A DNA stretch of 64,000 bases from Serratia fonticola (GCF_001006005.1 NZ_CP011254.1:310001-374000); one strand, 5' to 3'; positions 47,358 to 61,921 are shown, counted from the stretch's first letter. Notes: a model not told the origin generated them from the sequence alone. Translations and numbers: made by a program.

Positions 47358-50009
47358 ATGAGCCAGAGAGGGTTAGAAGCGCTATTACGTCCCAAATCGA
47401 TTGCCGTGCTCGGCGCTTCGCAACAGCCCGGCCGGGCTGGCTACCTGATGATGCGCAATCTGCTGGCTGGCGGGTTTACCGGCCCGATACTGCCGGTCAC
47501 ACCGCGCTACAAGGCAGTCTGCGGCGTAATGGCCTATCCCGATGTGGCCAGCCTGCCGTTAACTCCCGACTTGGCCGTGCTGTGTACCAATGCCCAGCGT
47601 AACCTGGCACTGATCGAAGCCTTGGGTGAACGCGGCTGCAAAACCGCCATCGTACTTTCTTCCCCCGTGGAACAATTCGCCGAGCTGAAGGCCACCGCAC
47701 AACGTTACTCAATGCGTCTGCTGGGGCCAAACAGCCTGGGCTTGCTGGCACCTTGGCAAGGTATCAACGCCAGCTTTTCGCCGGTCCCCATTCAGAAAGG
47801 CAAGCTGGCGTTTATCTCCCAGTCTGCCGCCGTGGCGAACACCATTCTGGACTGGGCGCAACAACGGGAGGTTGGCTTCTCCTACTTCATCGCGTTAGGG
47901 GATAGCCTGGATATCGACGTCGACGATTTGCTCGACTTCCTTGCCCGCGACAGCAAAACCAGCGCCATTCTGTTGTATCTGGAAAACATTAACGACGCGC
48001 GGCGTTTCCTTTCCGCCTCCCGCAGTGCCTCACGCAATAAACCGATCCTGGTGATCAAAAGTGGCCGTAGCCAACAGGCACAGCAGCTACTCAACAGCCA
48101 GCAGGGATTAGACGCCGCCTACGATGCCGCCATCCAACGCGCCGGTTTGCTGCGCGTGCAGGATACTCACGAGCTGTTTTCCGCCGTGGAAACCTTAAGC
48201 CATATGCACCCGCTGCGCGGTGAGCGGCTAATGATAATCAGCAATGGCGCGGCCCCCGCAGCCATGGCGCTGGACCAATTGATCTCCCGCAACGGTAAGC
48301 TGGCAACGTTGACAGATGAGACTCAGGAGAAGCTGAGCGCTGCCCTGCCGGAGTTTATCCGGCCAGGAAATCCTATCGATCTGCGTGATGATGCAACCCC
48401 CAAGCGCTATCTGGCCGCTCTGCAACCGCTGCTCGACAGCCACGACTATGACGCCCTGCTGCTGATCCATGCCCCTAGCGCCGCCTCTCCGGGCACTGAG
48501 ACCGCCGAACGGCTGATCGAGGCCATCCGCCAGCACCCCCGTGGGAAACGCATTACGCTGTTAACCAACTGGTGTGGTGAATACTCCTCTCAGGAGGCCC
48601 GGCGCCTGTTTACCGAGGCCGGTATCCCAACCTATCGCACGCCAGAAGGCGCGGTCACCGCATTTATGCATATGGTGGAATACCGCCGTAACCAGAAGCA
48701 ACTGAAGGAAACCCCGGCGCTACCGATTGGGCTTACGGCCAATACCGCTGCCGCGCACCAGTTAATCCATCAGGCATTGGCCGAAGGGGCCAGCCAGTTG
48801 GATACCCATGAAGTCCAGCCGATTCTGCAGGCTTACGGCCTCAGCACCCTGCCAACCTGGATTGCCAGTGACAGCGCCGAAGCGGTGCACATTGCCGAAC
48901 AGATTGGCTACCCGGTGGCGCTGAAACTGCGCTCTCCGGATATCTCGCATAAATCCGAAGTTCAGGGGGTCATGCTTTATTTACGTACCGCCACCGAGGT
49001 GCAGCGTGCGGCGGAAGCGATCCTCGATCGGGTGAAGCGTACTTATCCGCAGGCGCGCATCCACGGTCTGTTAGTGCAAAGCATGGCCAACCGTGCCGGA
49101 GCACAAGAATTGCGGATTGCCGTTGAACAGGACGCTACCTTCGGCCCACTGATAATGCTCGGCGAAGGCGGCATCGAATGGCGCAAGGAAAACCAGGTCG
49201 CCGTTGCCCTGCCGCCACTGAATATGGCGCTGGCGCGTTATCTGGTGTTGCAGGCAGTGAAAGGAGGCAAAATCCGTGGGCGCAGCGCACTGCGGCCGCT
49301 TGATATCCCCGGCTTAAGCCGCCTGTTGGTGCAGGTTTCCAACCTGATCCTCGACTGCCCGGAGATCTCACGCCTCGATATTCATCCGGTGTTAGCCTCC
49401 GGCAGCGAATTTACCCTGCTGGACGTTTCCATGCAGTTAACGCCTTTCAGTGGCGATCCACAGGCGCGGTTGGCGATCCGCCCTTATCCCCATGAACTGG
49501 AAGAAACCATTGAATTAAAAGACGGTTCACAATGCCTGTTCCGCCCGATCCTGCCGGAGGATGAACCGGCGCTGAAGCACTTTATCGACCGCGTCACCAA
49601 GGAAGATCTCTATTACCGCTACTTTAGTGAGATCAACGAGTTTAGCCACGACGATTTGGCTAACATGACCCAAATCGACTACGATCGAGAAATGGCTTTC
49701 GTCGCGGTACGCGATGGCGAAGAGATCATCGGCGTGACGCGTGCCCTGTCAGATCCGGACAACACCGATGCCGAGTTCGCCGTACTGGTACGTTCCGATC
49801 TGAAAGGCCTGGGTCTGGGCCGACAGCTCTTGATGAAAATGATTGGTTATGCGCGAGCGCAGGGCCTGACCCGCCTGACAGGCATTACCATGCCGAATAA
49901 CCGCGGAATGGTCACGCTGGCACAAAAGCTGGGGTTCAAGGTCGATGTGCAAATTGACGAGGGGATTGTCAATTTAACCCTGCCGCTACAGGATGGGGCG
50001 ACGCCGTGA
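47358..50009 (+). CDS. patZ: Protein lysine acetyltransferase PatZ (Pka, YfiQ)
   Basis: An 883-residue fusion. The N-terminal two thirds resemble an inactive NDP-forming acyl-CoA synthetase: CoA-binding domain (SIAVLGASQQPGRAGYLMMRNL), Succ-CoA ligase-like part (LAFISQSAAVANTILDWA) and ATP-grasp (KLRSPDISHKSEVQGVML). The last 150 or so residues are a GNAT domain with RSDLKGLGLGRQLLMKMIGYA. It acetylates lysines of proteins such as acetyl-CoA synthetase. Confidence 0.94.
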   Translation: MSQRGLEALLRPKSIAVLGASQQPGRAGYLMMRNLLAGGFTGPILPVTPRYKAVCGVMAYPDVASLPLTPDLAVLCTNAQRNLALIEALGERGCKTAIVLSSPVEQFAELKATAQRYSMRLLGPNSLGLLAPWQGINASFSPVPIQKGKLAFISQSAAVANTILDWAQQREVGFSYFIALGDSLDIDVDDLLDFLARDSKTSAILLYLENINDARRFLSASRSASRNKPILVIKSGRSQQAQQLLNSQQGLDAAYDAAIQRAGLLRVQDTHELFSAVETLSHMHPLRGERLMIISNGAAPAAMALDQLISRNGKLATLTDETQEKLSAALPEFIRPGNPIDLRDDATPKRYLAALQPLLDSHDYDALLLIHAPSAASPGTETAERLIEAIRQHPRGKRITLLTNWCGEYSSQEARRLFTEAGIPTYRTPEGAVTAFMHMVEYRRNQKQLKETPALPIGLTANTAAAHQLIHQALAEGASQLDTHEVQPILQAYGLSTLPTWIASDSAEAVHIAEQIGYPVALKLRSPDISHKSEVQGVMLYLRTATEVQRAAEAILDRVKRTYPQARIHGLLVQSMANRAGAQELRIAVEQDATFGPLIMLGEGGIEWRKENQVAVALPPLNMALARYLVLQAVKGGKIRGRSALRPLDIPGLSRLLVQVSNLILDCPEISRLDIHPVLASGSEFTLLDVSMQLTPFSGDPQARLAIRPYPHELEETIELKDGSQCLFRPILPEDEPALKHFIDRVTKEDLYYRYFSEINEFSHDDLANMTQIDYDREMAFVAVRDGEEIIGVTRALSDPDNTDAEFAVLVRSDLKGLGLGRQLLMKMIGYARAQGLTRLTGITMPNNRGMVTLAQKLGFKVDVQIDEGIVNLTLPLQDGATP

Positions 50010-50033
50010 CCGCTGTCGCAATGTAATACGAAT

Positions 50034-50085
50034 CCACTAGTTAACGCCAAAACATACGCACAATCGAGACAACTAGTGGTATTAT
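50034..50085 (+). promoter_or_regulatory. Inverted repeat and -10-like element before pssA
   Basis: CCACTAGTT at 50034-50042 is mirrored exactly by AACTAGTGG at 50071-50079, and TATTAT follows at 50080-50085. The repeat flanks the likely pssA promoter. The right arm abuts the -10, so a bound protein could block it; the binder is unknown. Confidence 0.4.
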
Positions 50086-50162
50086 CGCCCGATTGTTCGA
50101 AGCATTTTATTCATGGAAGTGGCGTTCCGGCCATCCAAATATGAGAGAAGAAGCGCACTGTG

Positions 50163-51518
50163 ATGTTGTCAAAATTTAAACGTAGCAAACATCAACAACA
50201 CCTTGCACAACTGCCCAAACTCCCCCAGACGGTTGCTGATGTCCGTACCCTTTATACGCCGGCAGATTTCCGTGCAACGCTGCTGGAATCGATCGCTAAC
50301 GCAACAACCCGTATTTATCTGGTAGCGCTCTATCTGGAGCATGACGATGCGGGCCGCGATATCCTCAATGCGCTCTATCAAGCCAAGCAGCAGCGCCCTG
50401 AGCTGGAGATCTGCGTATTGGTTGACTGGCATCGCGCTCAACGTGGGCGTATCGGTGCGGCAGCGGCCAATACCAATGCCGACTGGTACTGCGCTATGGC
50501 TGCACAGCACCCGCAGGTTTCGGTGCCGATTTACGGCGTTCCGGTCAATACTCGCGAAGCGCTGGGCGTACTGCATTTGAAGGGCTTTGTCGTTGACGAT
50601 ACGGTGTTCTACAGCGGTGCCAGCATTAATGATGTCTATCTGCATCAGCATGAGAAGTATCGTTACGATCGCTATCAGTTGATCACCAATAATCTGTTGG
50701 CGGTGACTCTGTGCGATTACATCAAACAGCATCTGTTAACCGCCGGTGCCGTGCAGCGTCTTGATCGTGATGACAGACCCAAAAGCCTCGAGATCAAAAA
50801 CGAAATCCGCCTGTTCCGCTTTGCCCTACGCCGTGCCGCCTATCAATTTCAGGGGAATGCCAGTAATGATGAGCTGGCCGTCACCCCATTAGTCGGCCTG
50901 GGTAAACAGAGCATTCTGAACAAAACGATCCACCACCTAATGTCCTGCACCGATCAGAAACTGACGCTGTGCACGCCTTACTTCAACCTGCCAGCCTTGC
51001 TGGTGCGCAATATCATTTATCTGCTGCGCCAGGGGAAACAGGTAGAGATCATCGTGGGTGACAAGACGGCCAATGACTTCTACATTCCTGAAGATCAGCC
51101 GTTCAAGATTATCGGTGCGCTGCCTTATCTTTACGAAATCAACCTGCGCCGTTTCCTGAGCCGCCTGCAACGCTATGTTGATACCGGCCAGCTGATTGTG
51201 CGCCTGTGGAAAGACGGCGATAACAGCTATCACCTGAAAGGGATGTGGGTCGATGACGAGTGGCAGTTGATCACCGGTAACAACCTCAACCCGCGCGCCT
51301 GGCGGCTGGATCTGGAGAACGCCATTCTGTTCCACGATCCCAAGCACGAAATGCAGGAACAGCGGCATAAAGAGTTGGAAACGATCCGCACCCATACCAC
51401 GGTGGTGGGCCACTATCTCGAATTGCAAAGCATTCAGGAATATCCGGTCAAGGTGCGCAAGCTGATCCGTCGTCTGCGTCGGATCCGTATCGATCGCTTG
51501 ATTAGCCGTATATTGTAA
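50163..51518 (+). CDS. pssA: Phosphatidylserine synthase PssA
   Basis: A 451-residue phospholipase D-superfamily enzyme with two HKD motifs: HLKGFVVDDTVFYSGASIND (about 138-157) and HLKGMWVDDEWQLITGNN in the C-terminal half. It makes phosphatidylserine from CDP-diacylglycerol and serine, the first step to phosphatidylethanolamine. The basic C-terminus (KVRKLIRRLRRIRIDRLISRIL in pieces) fits membrane or ribosome association. I start at ATG 50163 as in E. coli; GTG precedes it directly. Confidence 0.96.
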   Translation: MLSKFKRSKHQQHLAQLPKLPQTVADVRTLYTPADFRATLLESIANATTRIYLVALYLEHDDAGRDILNALYQAKQQRPELEICVLVDWHRAQRGRIGAAAANTNADWYCAMAAQHPQVSVPIYGVPVNTREALGVLHLKGFVVDDTVFYSGASINDVYLHQHEKYRYDRYQLITNNLLAVTLCDYIKQHLLTAGAVQRLDRDDRPKSLEIKNEIRLFRFALRRAAYQFQGNASNDELAVTPLVGLGKQSILNKTIHHLMSCTDQKLTLCTPYFNLPALLVRNIIYLLRQGKQVEIIVGDKTANDFYIPEDQPFKIIGALPYLYEINLRRFLSRLQRYVDTGQLIVRLWKDGDNSYHLKGMWVDDEWQLITGNNLNPRAWRLDLENAILFHDPKHEMQEQRHKELETIRTHTTVVGHYLELQSIQEYPVKVRKLIRRLRRIRIDRLISRIL

Positions 51519-51531
51519 TTTCATGTCACAG

Positions 51532-51708
51532 ATACCCTATGAATTTCAAGTTGGCCGCTCTTGCGCATCCATGCGCTCGTGGCATTCGTACATCCCTGTA
51601 CAGCACTGCTAGGCGACAAGTGCGTGTATCCCCAGGAGCTTACTTTAGTAAGTGACTGGGGTTCACGCACGCAGGTAACAACGCTGCAGCTTGAAAGGCG
51701 ACGGGTAT
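51532..51708. repeat. ERIC element with about 50 bp of extra sequence
   Basis: 177 bp bounded by ATACCCTAT and GACGGGTAT. The ERIC core is plain: TCCCCAGGAGCTTAC followed by AGTAAGTGACTGGGGTTCAC. Relative to the standard 127 bp, the extra bases lie in the left half (about 51553-51610), between TTTCAAGTTG and AGGCGACAAG. It lies between pssA and yfiM. Confidence 0.88.
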
Positions 51709-51755
51709 GGCAATGCCGGGCTTTTTTGTACATTTTGAGACGGGATGTTTTCACT

Positions 51756-52088
51756 ATGCGCCCACTCCGCCCGCTTCTCCTCCTTCCGGTACTGTTGTTC
51801 TCCTGTGGCTGTACCCACATGTCCAATGATAGCTGGACCGGCAAAGACAAGGCTCAACACTTTGTCGCTTCCGCTGCATTTGCGGCCTCTGGCGCGGCCT
51901 ATGGCGATCACCAGAACTGGAATGAGGCACGTAGCCGCAGTTTTGGCCTGCTATTTTCGATTGGCTTGGGCGCGGCAAAAGAGCTGTATGACAGCCGGGA
52001 AGGTGGTACGGGCTGGAGCTGGAAGGATTTTGCCTGGGATGTGGCAGGGGCTGCGACAGGGTACAGTATTTATCATCTGGCCCGTTGA
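51756..52088 (+). CDS. yfiM: YfiM lipoprotein
   Basis: A 110-residue protein: lipoprotein-type signal ([17 protein letters not shown]), then [22 protein letters not shown] and [40 protein letters not shown], which match E. coli YfiM. The repeated hydrophobic small-residue stretches suggest membrane association beyond the lipid. Function unknown. An open frame extends upstream into the ERIC repeat, but homology begins only at 51756. Confidence 0.85.
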   Translation: MRPLRPLLLLPVLLFSCGCTHMSNDSWTGKDKAQHFVASAAFAASGAAYGDHQNWNEARSRSFGLLFSIGLGAAKELYDSREGGTGWSWKDFAWDVAGAATGYSIYHLAR

Positions 52089-52121
52089 GGGTCAGTTAAT
52101 TTAAGCCAGATCGAGTAATGA

Positions 52122-52357
52122 CCCCTCACCCTAACCCTCTCCCACAGGGAGAGGGAACCGATCGAGTCCGCTGATATTCCTCAGAAATACCCATCTTTCT
52201 GCTTACTCATCACTGCCGAAACGGCATGGGCTAATCAAAGGTTCCAACTTTCCGAAGCCACACAGGCTCACCCACGATGCCGGACAGCTCCCTCTCCCCT
52301 ACACAAGTGTTCAGGATGTTCTCGGTGGGTACTCTGGGAGAGGGCTGGGGTGAGGGG
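52122..52357. repeat. Inverted-repeat element, copy 2
   Basis: 236 bp with the same ends as copy 1 at 11778-11934: CCCCTCACCCTAACCCTCTC on the left and its near complement on the right, plus the internal GCTCCCTCTCCCC and ACACAAGTGTTC. It is 79 bp longer, mainly between the left hairpin and the internal shared part. No coding capacity. It lies between yfiM and the rrn terminator. Confidence 0.78.
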
Positions 52358-52391
52358 TTTTCACTGTTATTTCCTGTTTTCTGCGTATAGC

Positions 52392-52417
52392 AAAAAGGCC
52401 ATCCTTACGGATGGCCT
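52392..52417 (-). terminator. rrn operon terminator
   Basis: Stem AGGCCATCC with exact complement around TTAC (52396-52417), followed on the minus strand by a T-run (52396-52392). It is just past the 5S gene. Confidence 0.88.
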
Positions 52418-52430
52418 CTTGGCTTAATTG

Positions 52431-52550
52431 ATGCCTGGCAGTGTCCTACTCTCGCATGGGGAGACCCCACACTACCATCGGCGCTACGGCGTTTCACTTC
52501 TGAGTTCGGCATGGGGTCAGGTGGGACCACCGCGCTATTGCCGCCAGGCA
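52431..52550 (-). rRNA. rrf: 5S ribosomal RNA
   Basis: 120 nt beginning TGCCTGGCGGC and ending CTGCCAGGCAT on the minus strand, with the standard GGTCCCACCTGACCCCATGC and GCCGATGGTAGTGTGGGG segments. Last gene of the rrn operon. Confidence 0.97.
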
Positions 52551-52649
52551 AATTCTGTTTCATTTCAACCGCCTTTTGGGCCATTGAAACCAATCTCGGA
52601 ACTTCGCTGAAAATCTACTTCAATCTCTTCAAAACACCTTGGGTGTTGT

Positions 52650-55557
<2,908 letters not shown>

Positions 55558-55703
55558 TCACAACCCGAAGGTGTTTCTGTAAACAGAGAACACTGTCGTG
55601 CTGTTTATTTGAGAGACTCTATGACAGGTTAATCCTTACCCCAATAGTTCTACGGAGGGATAAGTTTCAGCTGTCATGTTTCAATTTTCAGCTTGTTCCA
55701 GAT

Positions 55704-55715
55704 TGTTAAAGAGCA
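55704..55715 (-). promoter_or_regulatory. boxA antitermination site in the 16S-23S spacer
   Basis: TGCTCTTTAACA on the minus strand, the rrn boxA, between tRNA-Ala and 23S. It binds NusB-S10 for antitermination through 23S. Confidence 0.8.
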
Positions 55716-55777
55716 AAATACTTCGCAGCATACTGTTGCCAGTACACTCTGAAGTATTATCAAGGACCATATGGATA

Positions 55778-55853
55778 TGGTGGAGCTAAGCGGGATCGAA
55801 CCGCTGACCTCCTGCGTGCAAGGCAGGCGCTCTCCCAGCTGAGCTATAGCCCC
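55778..55853 (-). tRNA. alaT: tRNA-Ala (TGC)
   Basis: 76 nt, GGGGCTATAGCTCAGCTGGG at the 5' end, anticodon loop with TTGCACG, encoded CCA. Second tRNA of the 16S-23S spacer. The symbol follows the E. coli spacer tRNAs; the copy letter is arbitrary. Confidence 0.97.
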
Positions 55854-55961
55854 ATACAGTCACTTGCAGAAACCTTTATTTACCACTCGCTCAGGCAAGG
55901 CATGCTCACTGGACGTTTACGGTGTAAACGTATCGCGTGCAACGCAGCACAAGTGCGAATT

Positions 55962-56038
<77 letters not shown>

Positions 56039-56113
56039 ATAAAGGTATTTCTGCTCGTTACTTTTTCATCAGACAATCTGTGTGGACACTGCACTCAACT
56101 GCATATCTTTAGG

Positions 56114-57654
<1,541 letters not shown>

Positions 57655-58005
57655 AAAGCTTGATTTGCTGCAACTCGTGCAGCGATGCTCGAAAATTAAC
57701 TTTCGTAATAATTCATTCGCATGAATTACTGCTTGGTCACTCTTCAAGACTTGATATTTTTTTGCTACCGAAGTAGCTGGATATCGTCTTGTGAGTGCCC
57801 ACACAGATTGTCTGATAAATTGTTAAAGAGCAGTGAGTTACGCGCTTTCGCTTGCTAACTCGAGGTGGCGTATATTACGCTTTCCTCTTTCAGAGTCAAC
57901 CTTAATTTCAGGTTTTTTCTCTGCGACCCCCGGAGACTCTGTGAAGTTGTTCACATGTTCCGTGTCGATGGAGGCGCATTATAGGGAGCTGGTTCAGAAT
58001 GACAA
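57655..58005 (-). promoter_or_regulatory. rrn leader with P1, P2 and boxA
   Basis: On the minus strand P1 is TTGTCA (58005-58000), 16 bases, TATAAT (57983-57978), followed by the GC-rich discriminator GCGCC seen at stringently controlled rrn promoters. P2 is TTGACT (57899-57894), 16 bases, TAATAT (57877-57872). boxA TGCTCTTTAACA lies at 57832-57821. The remainder of this gap is the 16S leader. Confidence 0.92.
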
Positions 58006-58057
58006 GGGATAATATGCACTTTTCTTCCGACCGCTCACTATTCATGCATAACGCTGC

Positions 58058-58621
58058 TTAAACCCGCTTTTTAATCGCTGCAGGCAGCTCTTGCAGGCTG
58101 TTTAGCACCCAATCCGCCGCTTTCTCACCTTCTTCAGTGACTGGCTTGCCGGTACGCACCAATACTTTAGTGCCTACCCCTGCCGCCGCGGCTGCCTGCA
58201 TGTCCTCGATTTTGTCGCCAACCATATAAGAAGCGGCCAAATCGATATTCAGTTCTTTCTGCGCCTGTAACAACATGCCCGGCTGAGGTTTGCGACAATC
58301 ACAAACCTGGCGATACTCTTCTATTACTCCCTCAGGATGATGTGGGCAGAAATAGATGCCGTCCAGATCGACATCGCGGTCGGCCATCGACCAGTCCATC
58401 CATTCTGTCAGACGCATAAACTGGTCTTCGCTAAATTTGCCACGGGCAATGCCAGACTGGTTGGTGACCAGCACCAGTGCGAAGCCCATGCTTTTCAGTT
58501 CGCGACAGGCGTCAATCACGCCATCAATAAACTGGAAATCATCTATTTCATGGACGTAGCCATGATCGATATTAATCGTGCCGTCACGATCTAAGAAAAT
58601 TGCTGGAACGCGTTGTGTCAC
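58058..58621 (-). CDS. gmhB: D-glycero-beta-D-manno-heptose-1,7-bisphosphate 7-phosphatase GmhB
   Basis: A 187-residue HAD phosphatase: nucleophile motif FLDRDGTIN, motif [12 protein letters not shown], zinc-binding CPHHPEG with CDCRKP, and motif [13 protein letters not shown]. It removes the 7-phosphate in ADP-heptose synthesis for the LPS core. The start is a GTG at 58621, seven bases after AGGAG, which aligns with the E. coli N-terminus; the frame extends 14 codons further without homology. Confidence 0.94.
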   Translation of the reverse strand: MTQRVPAIFLDRDGTINIDHGYVHEIDDFQFIDGVIDACRELKSMGFALVLVTNQSGIARGKFSEDQFMRLTEWMDWSMADRDVDLDGIYFCPHHPEGVIEEYRQVCDCRKPQPGMLLQAQKELNIDLAASYMVGDKIEDMQAAAAAGVGTKVLVRTGKPVTEEGEKAADWVLNSLQELPAAIKKRV

Positions 58622-58703
58622 CGGTATGCTCCTGAAAGCCTGAAAACCGCCACAGTATCGCATGTTTTCGCCGAGACTGAGAATGATGAAGAATAGCGTT
58701 AAC

Positions 58704-58735
58704 GTTGACTTAGACGTCTAGACGCCTTAACATCT
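58704..58735 (+). promoter_or_regulatory. metNIQ promoter with tandem MetJ boxes
   Basis: AGACGTCT (58712-58719, perfect) and AGACGCCT (58720-58727) are tandem met boxes, with weaker eight-base units on each side. They fill the 17-base spacer between TTGACT (58705-58710) and TAACAT (58728-58733). MetJ with SAM would block this promoter directly. Confidence 0.88.
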
Positions 58736-58807
58736 GATCCAGACCTTGGCGCTGATCAAGGTCTCTCTTTATTAGGCCACGGCAACCAAGCTAAAAATAA
58801 GAAGAAT

Positions 58808-59839
58808 ATGATTAAACTTTCCAACATCACCAAAGTGTTCCAGCAGGGGTCGCGTTCCATTAGCGCACTCTCCGACGTGACTCTTCACGTTCCTGCCGGA
58901 CAGATTTATGGCGTCATCGGTGCCTCAGGCGCCGGTAAGAGTACGCTGATCCGCTGCGCCAACATGCTTGAGCGTCCAACGTCAGGTACCGTTCTGGTTG
59001 ATGGCCAGGATCTGACTTCCCTGTCTGAAGGTGAGCTGACACGCGCACGCCGCCAGATTGGCATGATCTTCCAACACTTTAACCTACTCTCTTCACGTAC
59101 GGTCTTCGGTAACGTTGCCCTACCGTTGGAGTTGGACAACACCCCACGCGCGGAAATCAAAAAACGCGTGGTCGAGCTGCTGGAGCTGGTTGGTCTGTCT
59201 GACAAGCACGATGCCTACCCTGCCAATCTGTCAGGTGGCCAAAAGCAGCGTGTGGCCATCGCCCGTGCGCTGGCTAGCAATCCTAAAGTGCTGCTGTGCG
59301 ACGAAGCGACCAGTGCGCTGGATCCCGCCACCACGCGCTCCATTCTCGAACTGCTGAAAGATATCAACCGCCGTTTGGGGCTGACCATCCTGCTGATCAC
59401 CCATGAAATGGACGTGGTGAAACGTATCTGCGATCAGGTCGCGGTTATCAGCCAAGGTCAATTGATTGAGAAAGACAGCGTTAGCGAAGTGTTCTCCCAT
59501 CCCAAGACGCCGCTGGCACAGCAGTTTATCCAAGCTACGCTGCATCTGGATATTCCGGATGATTATGCCGCACGTCTGGTACCTGAACGTACCGGGGGCC
59601 GTCAACCACTGTTGCGCCTTGAGTTTACCGGACGCTCGGTCGATGCACCTTTACTGTCAGAAGCGGCCCGTCGTTTTAACGTGAACAACAATATTATCAG
59701 TGCACAGATGGATTACGCTGGCGGCGTGAAGTTCGGCGTGATGCTGGCTGAGCTGCACGGCTCCGATGAAGATGCACAGGCAACGATTGAGTTCCTGCAA
59801 GAAAATCAGGTAAAAGTAGAGGTTCTGGGTTATGTCTGA
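58808..59839 (+). CDS. metN: Methionine ABC transporter ATPase MetN
   Basis: A 343-residue ATPase: Walker [10 protein letters not shown] (38-46), signature [14 protein letters not shown], Walker [13 protein letters not shown], and a C-terminal NIL domain (about 265-343) that binds methionine and inhibits transport when the cell is replete. It imports D- and L-methionine with MetI and MetQ. It overlaps metI by eight bases. Confidence 0.97.
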   Translation: MIKLSNITKVFQQGSRSISALSDVTLHVPAGQIYGVIGASGAGKSTLIRCANMLERPTSGTVLVDGQDLTSLSEGELTRARRQIGMIFQHFNLLSSRTVFGNVALPLELDNTPRAEIKKRVVELLELVGLSDKHDAYPANLSGGQKQRVAIARALASNPKVLLCDEATSALDPATTRSILELLKDINRRLGLTILLITHEMDVVKRICDQVAVISQGQLIEKDSVSEVFSHPKTPLAQQFIQATLHLDIPDDYAARLVPERTGGRQPLLRLEFTGRSVDAPLLSEAARRFNVNNNIISAQMDYAGGVKFGVMLAELHGSDEDAQATIEFLQENQVKVEVLGYV

Positions 59840-60485
59840 GGCAATGATGTGGTTAATGGCACGTGGCGTGTGGGAAACCGTTACGATGACCTTTGTCTCC
59901 GGCTTCTTTGGCTTTGTTCTTGGCTTACCGGTTGGCGTACTGTTATATGTGACCCGCCCCGGGCAAATCATTGCCAACAATACCGTCTATAAGGTGTTGT
60001 CCGGGTTGGTGAACATTTTCCGTTCCATTCCGTTCATCATCTTGCTGGTCTGGATGATCCCGTTCACTCGCATGATCGTTGGCACCTCTATCGGTTTGCA
60101 GGCGGCTATCGTTCCACTGACCGTGGGCGCGGCTCCCTTTATCGCCCGTATGGTAGAAAACGCGCTGTTGGAAATTCCGTCAGGTCTGGTTGAAGCCGCT
60201 CGTGCCATGGGGGCAACCCCAATGCAAATCATCACCAAAGTGCTGTTGCCTGAAGCGCTGCCAGGTTTGGTGAATGCCGCTACCATCACGCTGATCACCC
60301 TGGTGGGCTATTCTGCAATGGGCGGTGCCGTCGGTGCCGGTGGCTTAGGTCAAATTGGTTATCAGTATGGATATATTGGTTATAACGCTACCGTGATGAA
60401 TACGGTATTAATATTACTGGTGGTGCTGGTGTATCTGATCCAGTTTGGTGGCGACCGTATCGTGAAGGCCGTTACCCACAAATAA
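59832..60485 (+). CDS. metI: Methionine ABC transporter permease MetI
   Basis: A 217-residue permease with about five membrane helices and the ATPase-coupling loop [29 protein letters not shown]. Coupled to metN by overlap; metQ follows 98 bases later. Confidence 0.97.
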   Translation: MSEAMMWLMARGVWETVTMTFVSGFFGFVLGLPVGVLLYVTRPGQIIANNTVYKVLSGLVNIFRSIPFIILLVWMIPFTRMIVGTSIGLQAAIVPLTVGAAPFIARMVENALLEIPSGLVEAARAMGATPMQIITKVLLPEALPGLVNAATITLITLVGYSAMGGAVGAGGLGQIGYQYGYIGYNATVMNTVLILLVVLVYLIQFGGDRIVKAVTHK

Positions 60486-60583
60486 CTTTACCCACGCGCT
60501 GACATCTACTCGATAGCTTTGCTGCATCTGGCAGGATAAAGAGTAAGGCGTATTTCATATGCGAGTCTAATTGAGGAAGGGAT

Positions 60584-61399
60584 ATGTCGTTAAAATTTAA
60601 ATCCATCGCAACAATCGGCGCACTGATCGGTACTCTGGCTCTGGCCGGTTGTGGCCAGGATGAAAAAGATCCAAACCATATCAAAGTGGGTGTTATTGTC
60701 GGTGCTGAACAGCAAGTGGCTGAAGTGGCACAAAAAGTGGCAAAAGATAAGTATGGCCTGGACGTTGAGCTGGTCACCTTCAACGACTACGTGTTGCCGA
60801 ACGAAGCCTTGAGCAAAGGCGATATCGATGTCAACGCCTTCCAGCACAAGCCTTATCTGGATCAGCAGATCAAGGATCGTGGTTATAAGCTGGTTACGGT
60901 AGGTAACACCTTCGTGTATCCGATCGCCGGTTACTCCAAAAAGATCAAATCCATTGATGAGCTGCAAGAAGGTTCACAGGTAGCACTGCCTAACGATCCA
61001 ACCAACCTGGGCCGTTCACTGTTGCTGCTGGAAAAACAGGGTCTGATCAAGCTGAAAGACGGTGTTGGCCTGCTGCCGACCGTGCTGGACGTGACCGAGA
61101 ACCCGAAAAACCTGAAGCTGGTTGAACTGGAAGCGCCACAGCTGCCACGTTCACTGGACGATCAGCAAATCGCTCTGGCCATCATCAACACCACTTACGC
61201 CAGCCAGATTGGTTTGACGCCGGCCAAAGACGGTCTGTTTGTTGAAGATAAAGACTCACCTTACGTCAACATCATGGTTGCCCGTGAAGATAACAAAGAC
61301 GCGGAAAACGTGAAGAAATTCGTTCAGGCTTACCAGTCTGACGAAGTCAACGAAGCGGCCAACAAGATCTTTAACGGTGGCGCAGTAAAAGGCTGGTAA
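60584..61399 (+). CDS. metQ: Methionine-binding lipoprotein MetQ
   Basis: A 271-residue NlpA-family lipoprotein: signal ending LALAGC (Cys near residue 23), then IKVGVIVGAEQQVAEVAQKVAKDKYGLDVELVTF and DVNAFQHKPYLD, typical of MetQ. It binds methionine in the periplasm while anchored to the inner membrane. Last gene of the operon. Confidence 0.97.
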   Translation: MSLKFKSIATIGALIGTLALAGCGQDEKDPNHIKVGVIVGAEQQVAEVAQKVAKDKYGLDVELVTFNDYVLPNEALSKGDIDVNAFQHKPYLDQQIKDRGYKLVTVGNTFVYPIAGYSKKIKSIDELQEGSQVALPNDPTNLGRSLLLLEKQGLIKLKDGVGLLPTVLDVTENPKNLKLVELEAPQLPRSLDDQQIALAIINTTYASQIGLTPAKDGLFVEDKDSPYVNIMVAREDNKDAENVKKFVQAYQSDEVNEAANKIFNGGAVKGW

Positions 61400-61431
61400 T
61401 CATTCAATAGCCATTTTATTCCGATAATTGC

Positions 61432-61453
61432 AAGACGGGCTAAGGCCCGTCTT
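61432..61453 (+). terminator. Terminator of metNIQ
   Basis: Stem AAGACGGGC with exact complement around TAAG, followed by GTTATTT. Confidence 0.85.
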
Positions 61454-61516
61454 GTTATTTGCGCCAGAGATTGCTTCAATAGCGCCACTTTGATTATAAA
61501 ATGGCAGGGACTCTCA

Positions 61517-61921
61517 ATGCGTGTTTTACCTCTCTGTTTGTTAGCGCTCGCGCTGACTGGATGCTCAACGCAGCACACGGCTCCATCCACAACAAACAGC
61601 ACAACAACTACGGCCGCTCCCGCTCCGGTAAAAGCCACCCCAGCAGCCCGCCCGGCCCCGGTAAAACTGTACAAGAGTGCAGAAGAACTGGTCGGCAAGC
61701 CTTTCCGCGATTTAGGTGAGGTTTCTGGCGAATCCTGTCAGACCACGGTTCAGGACTCTCCGCCTAATCTGAATACCGCACGTAAGCGTATGCAGACCCG
61801 AGCTTCCTACATGAAGGCCAATGCGGTGCTACTGCATGACTGTCAGATTGTCAGCGGCGTCGCCGGTTGTTACCAGCAGGCCATCTGTCAAGGCTCTGCG
61901 CTTAACGTCTCTGCCAAATGA
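61517..61921 (+). CDS. rcsF: Rcs stress-sensing lipoprotein RcsF
   Basis: A 134-residue outer-membrane lipoprotein: lipobox LALTGC, a Thr/Ala/Pro-rich linker (about 17-45), then a small globular domain with four Cys that form disulfides in E. coli RcsF (ESCQTT, HDCQIV, AGCYQQAICQ). It reports envelope damage to the Rcs phosphorelay. I start at 61517 after AGGGA. It overlaps trmO by four bases. Confidence 0.95.
   Translation: MRVLPLCLLALALTGCSTQHTAPSTTNSTTTTAAPAPVKATPAARPAPVKLYKSAEELVGKPFRDLGEVSGESCQTTVQDSPPNLNTARKRMQTRASYMKANAVLLHDCQIVSGVAGCYQQAICQGSALNVSAK

Noticed and set aside
51561..51755. N-terminal extension of yfiM
   Set aside because: It is ERIC repeat sequence read in frame; homology to YfiM and the lipoprotein signal begin only at 51756.
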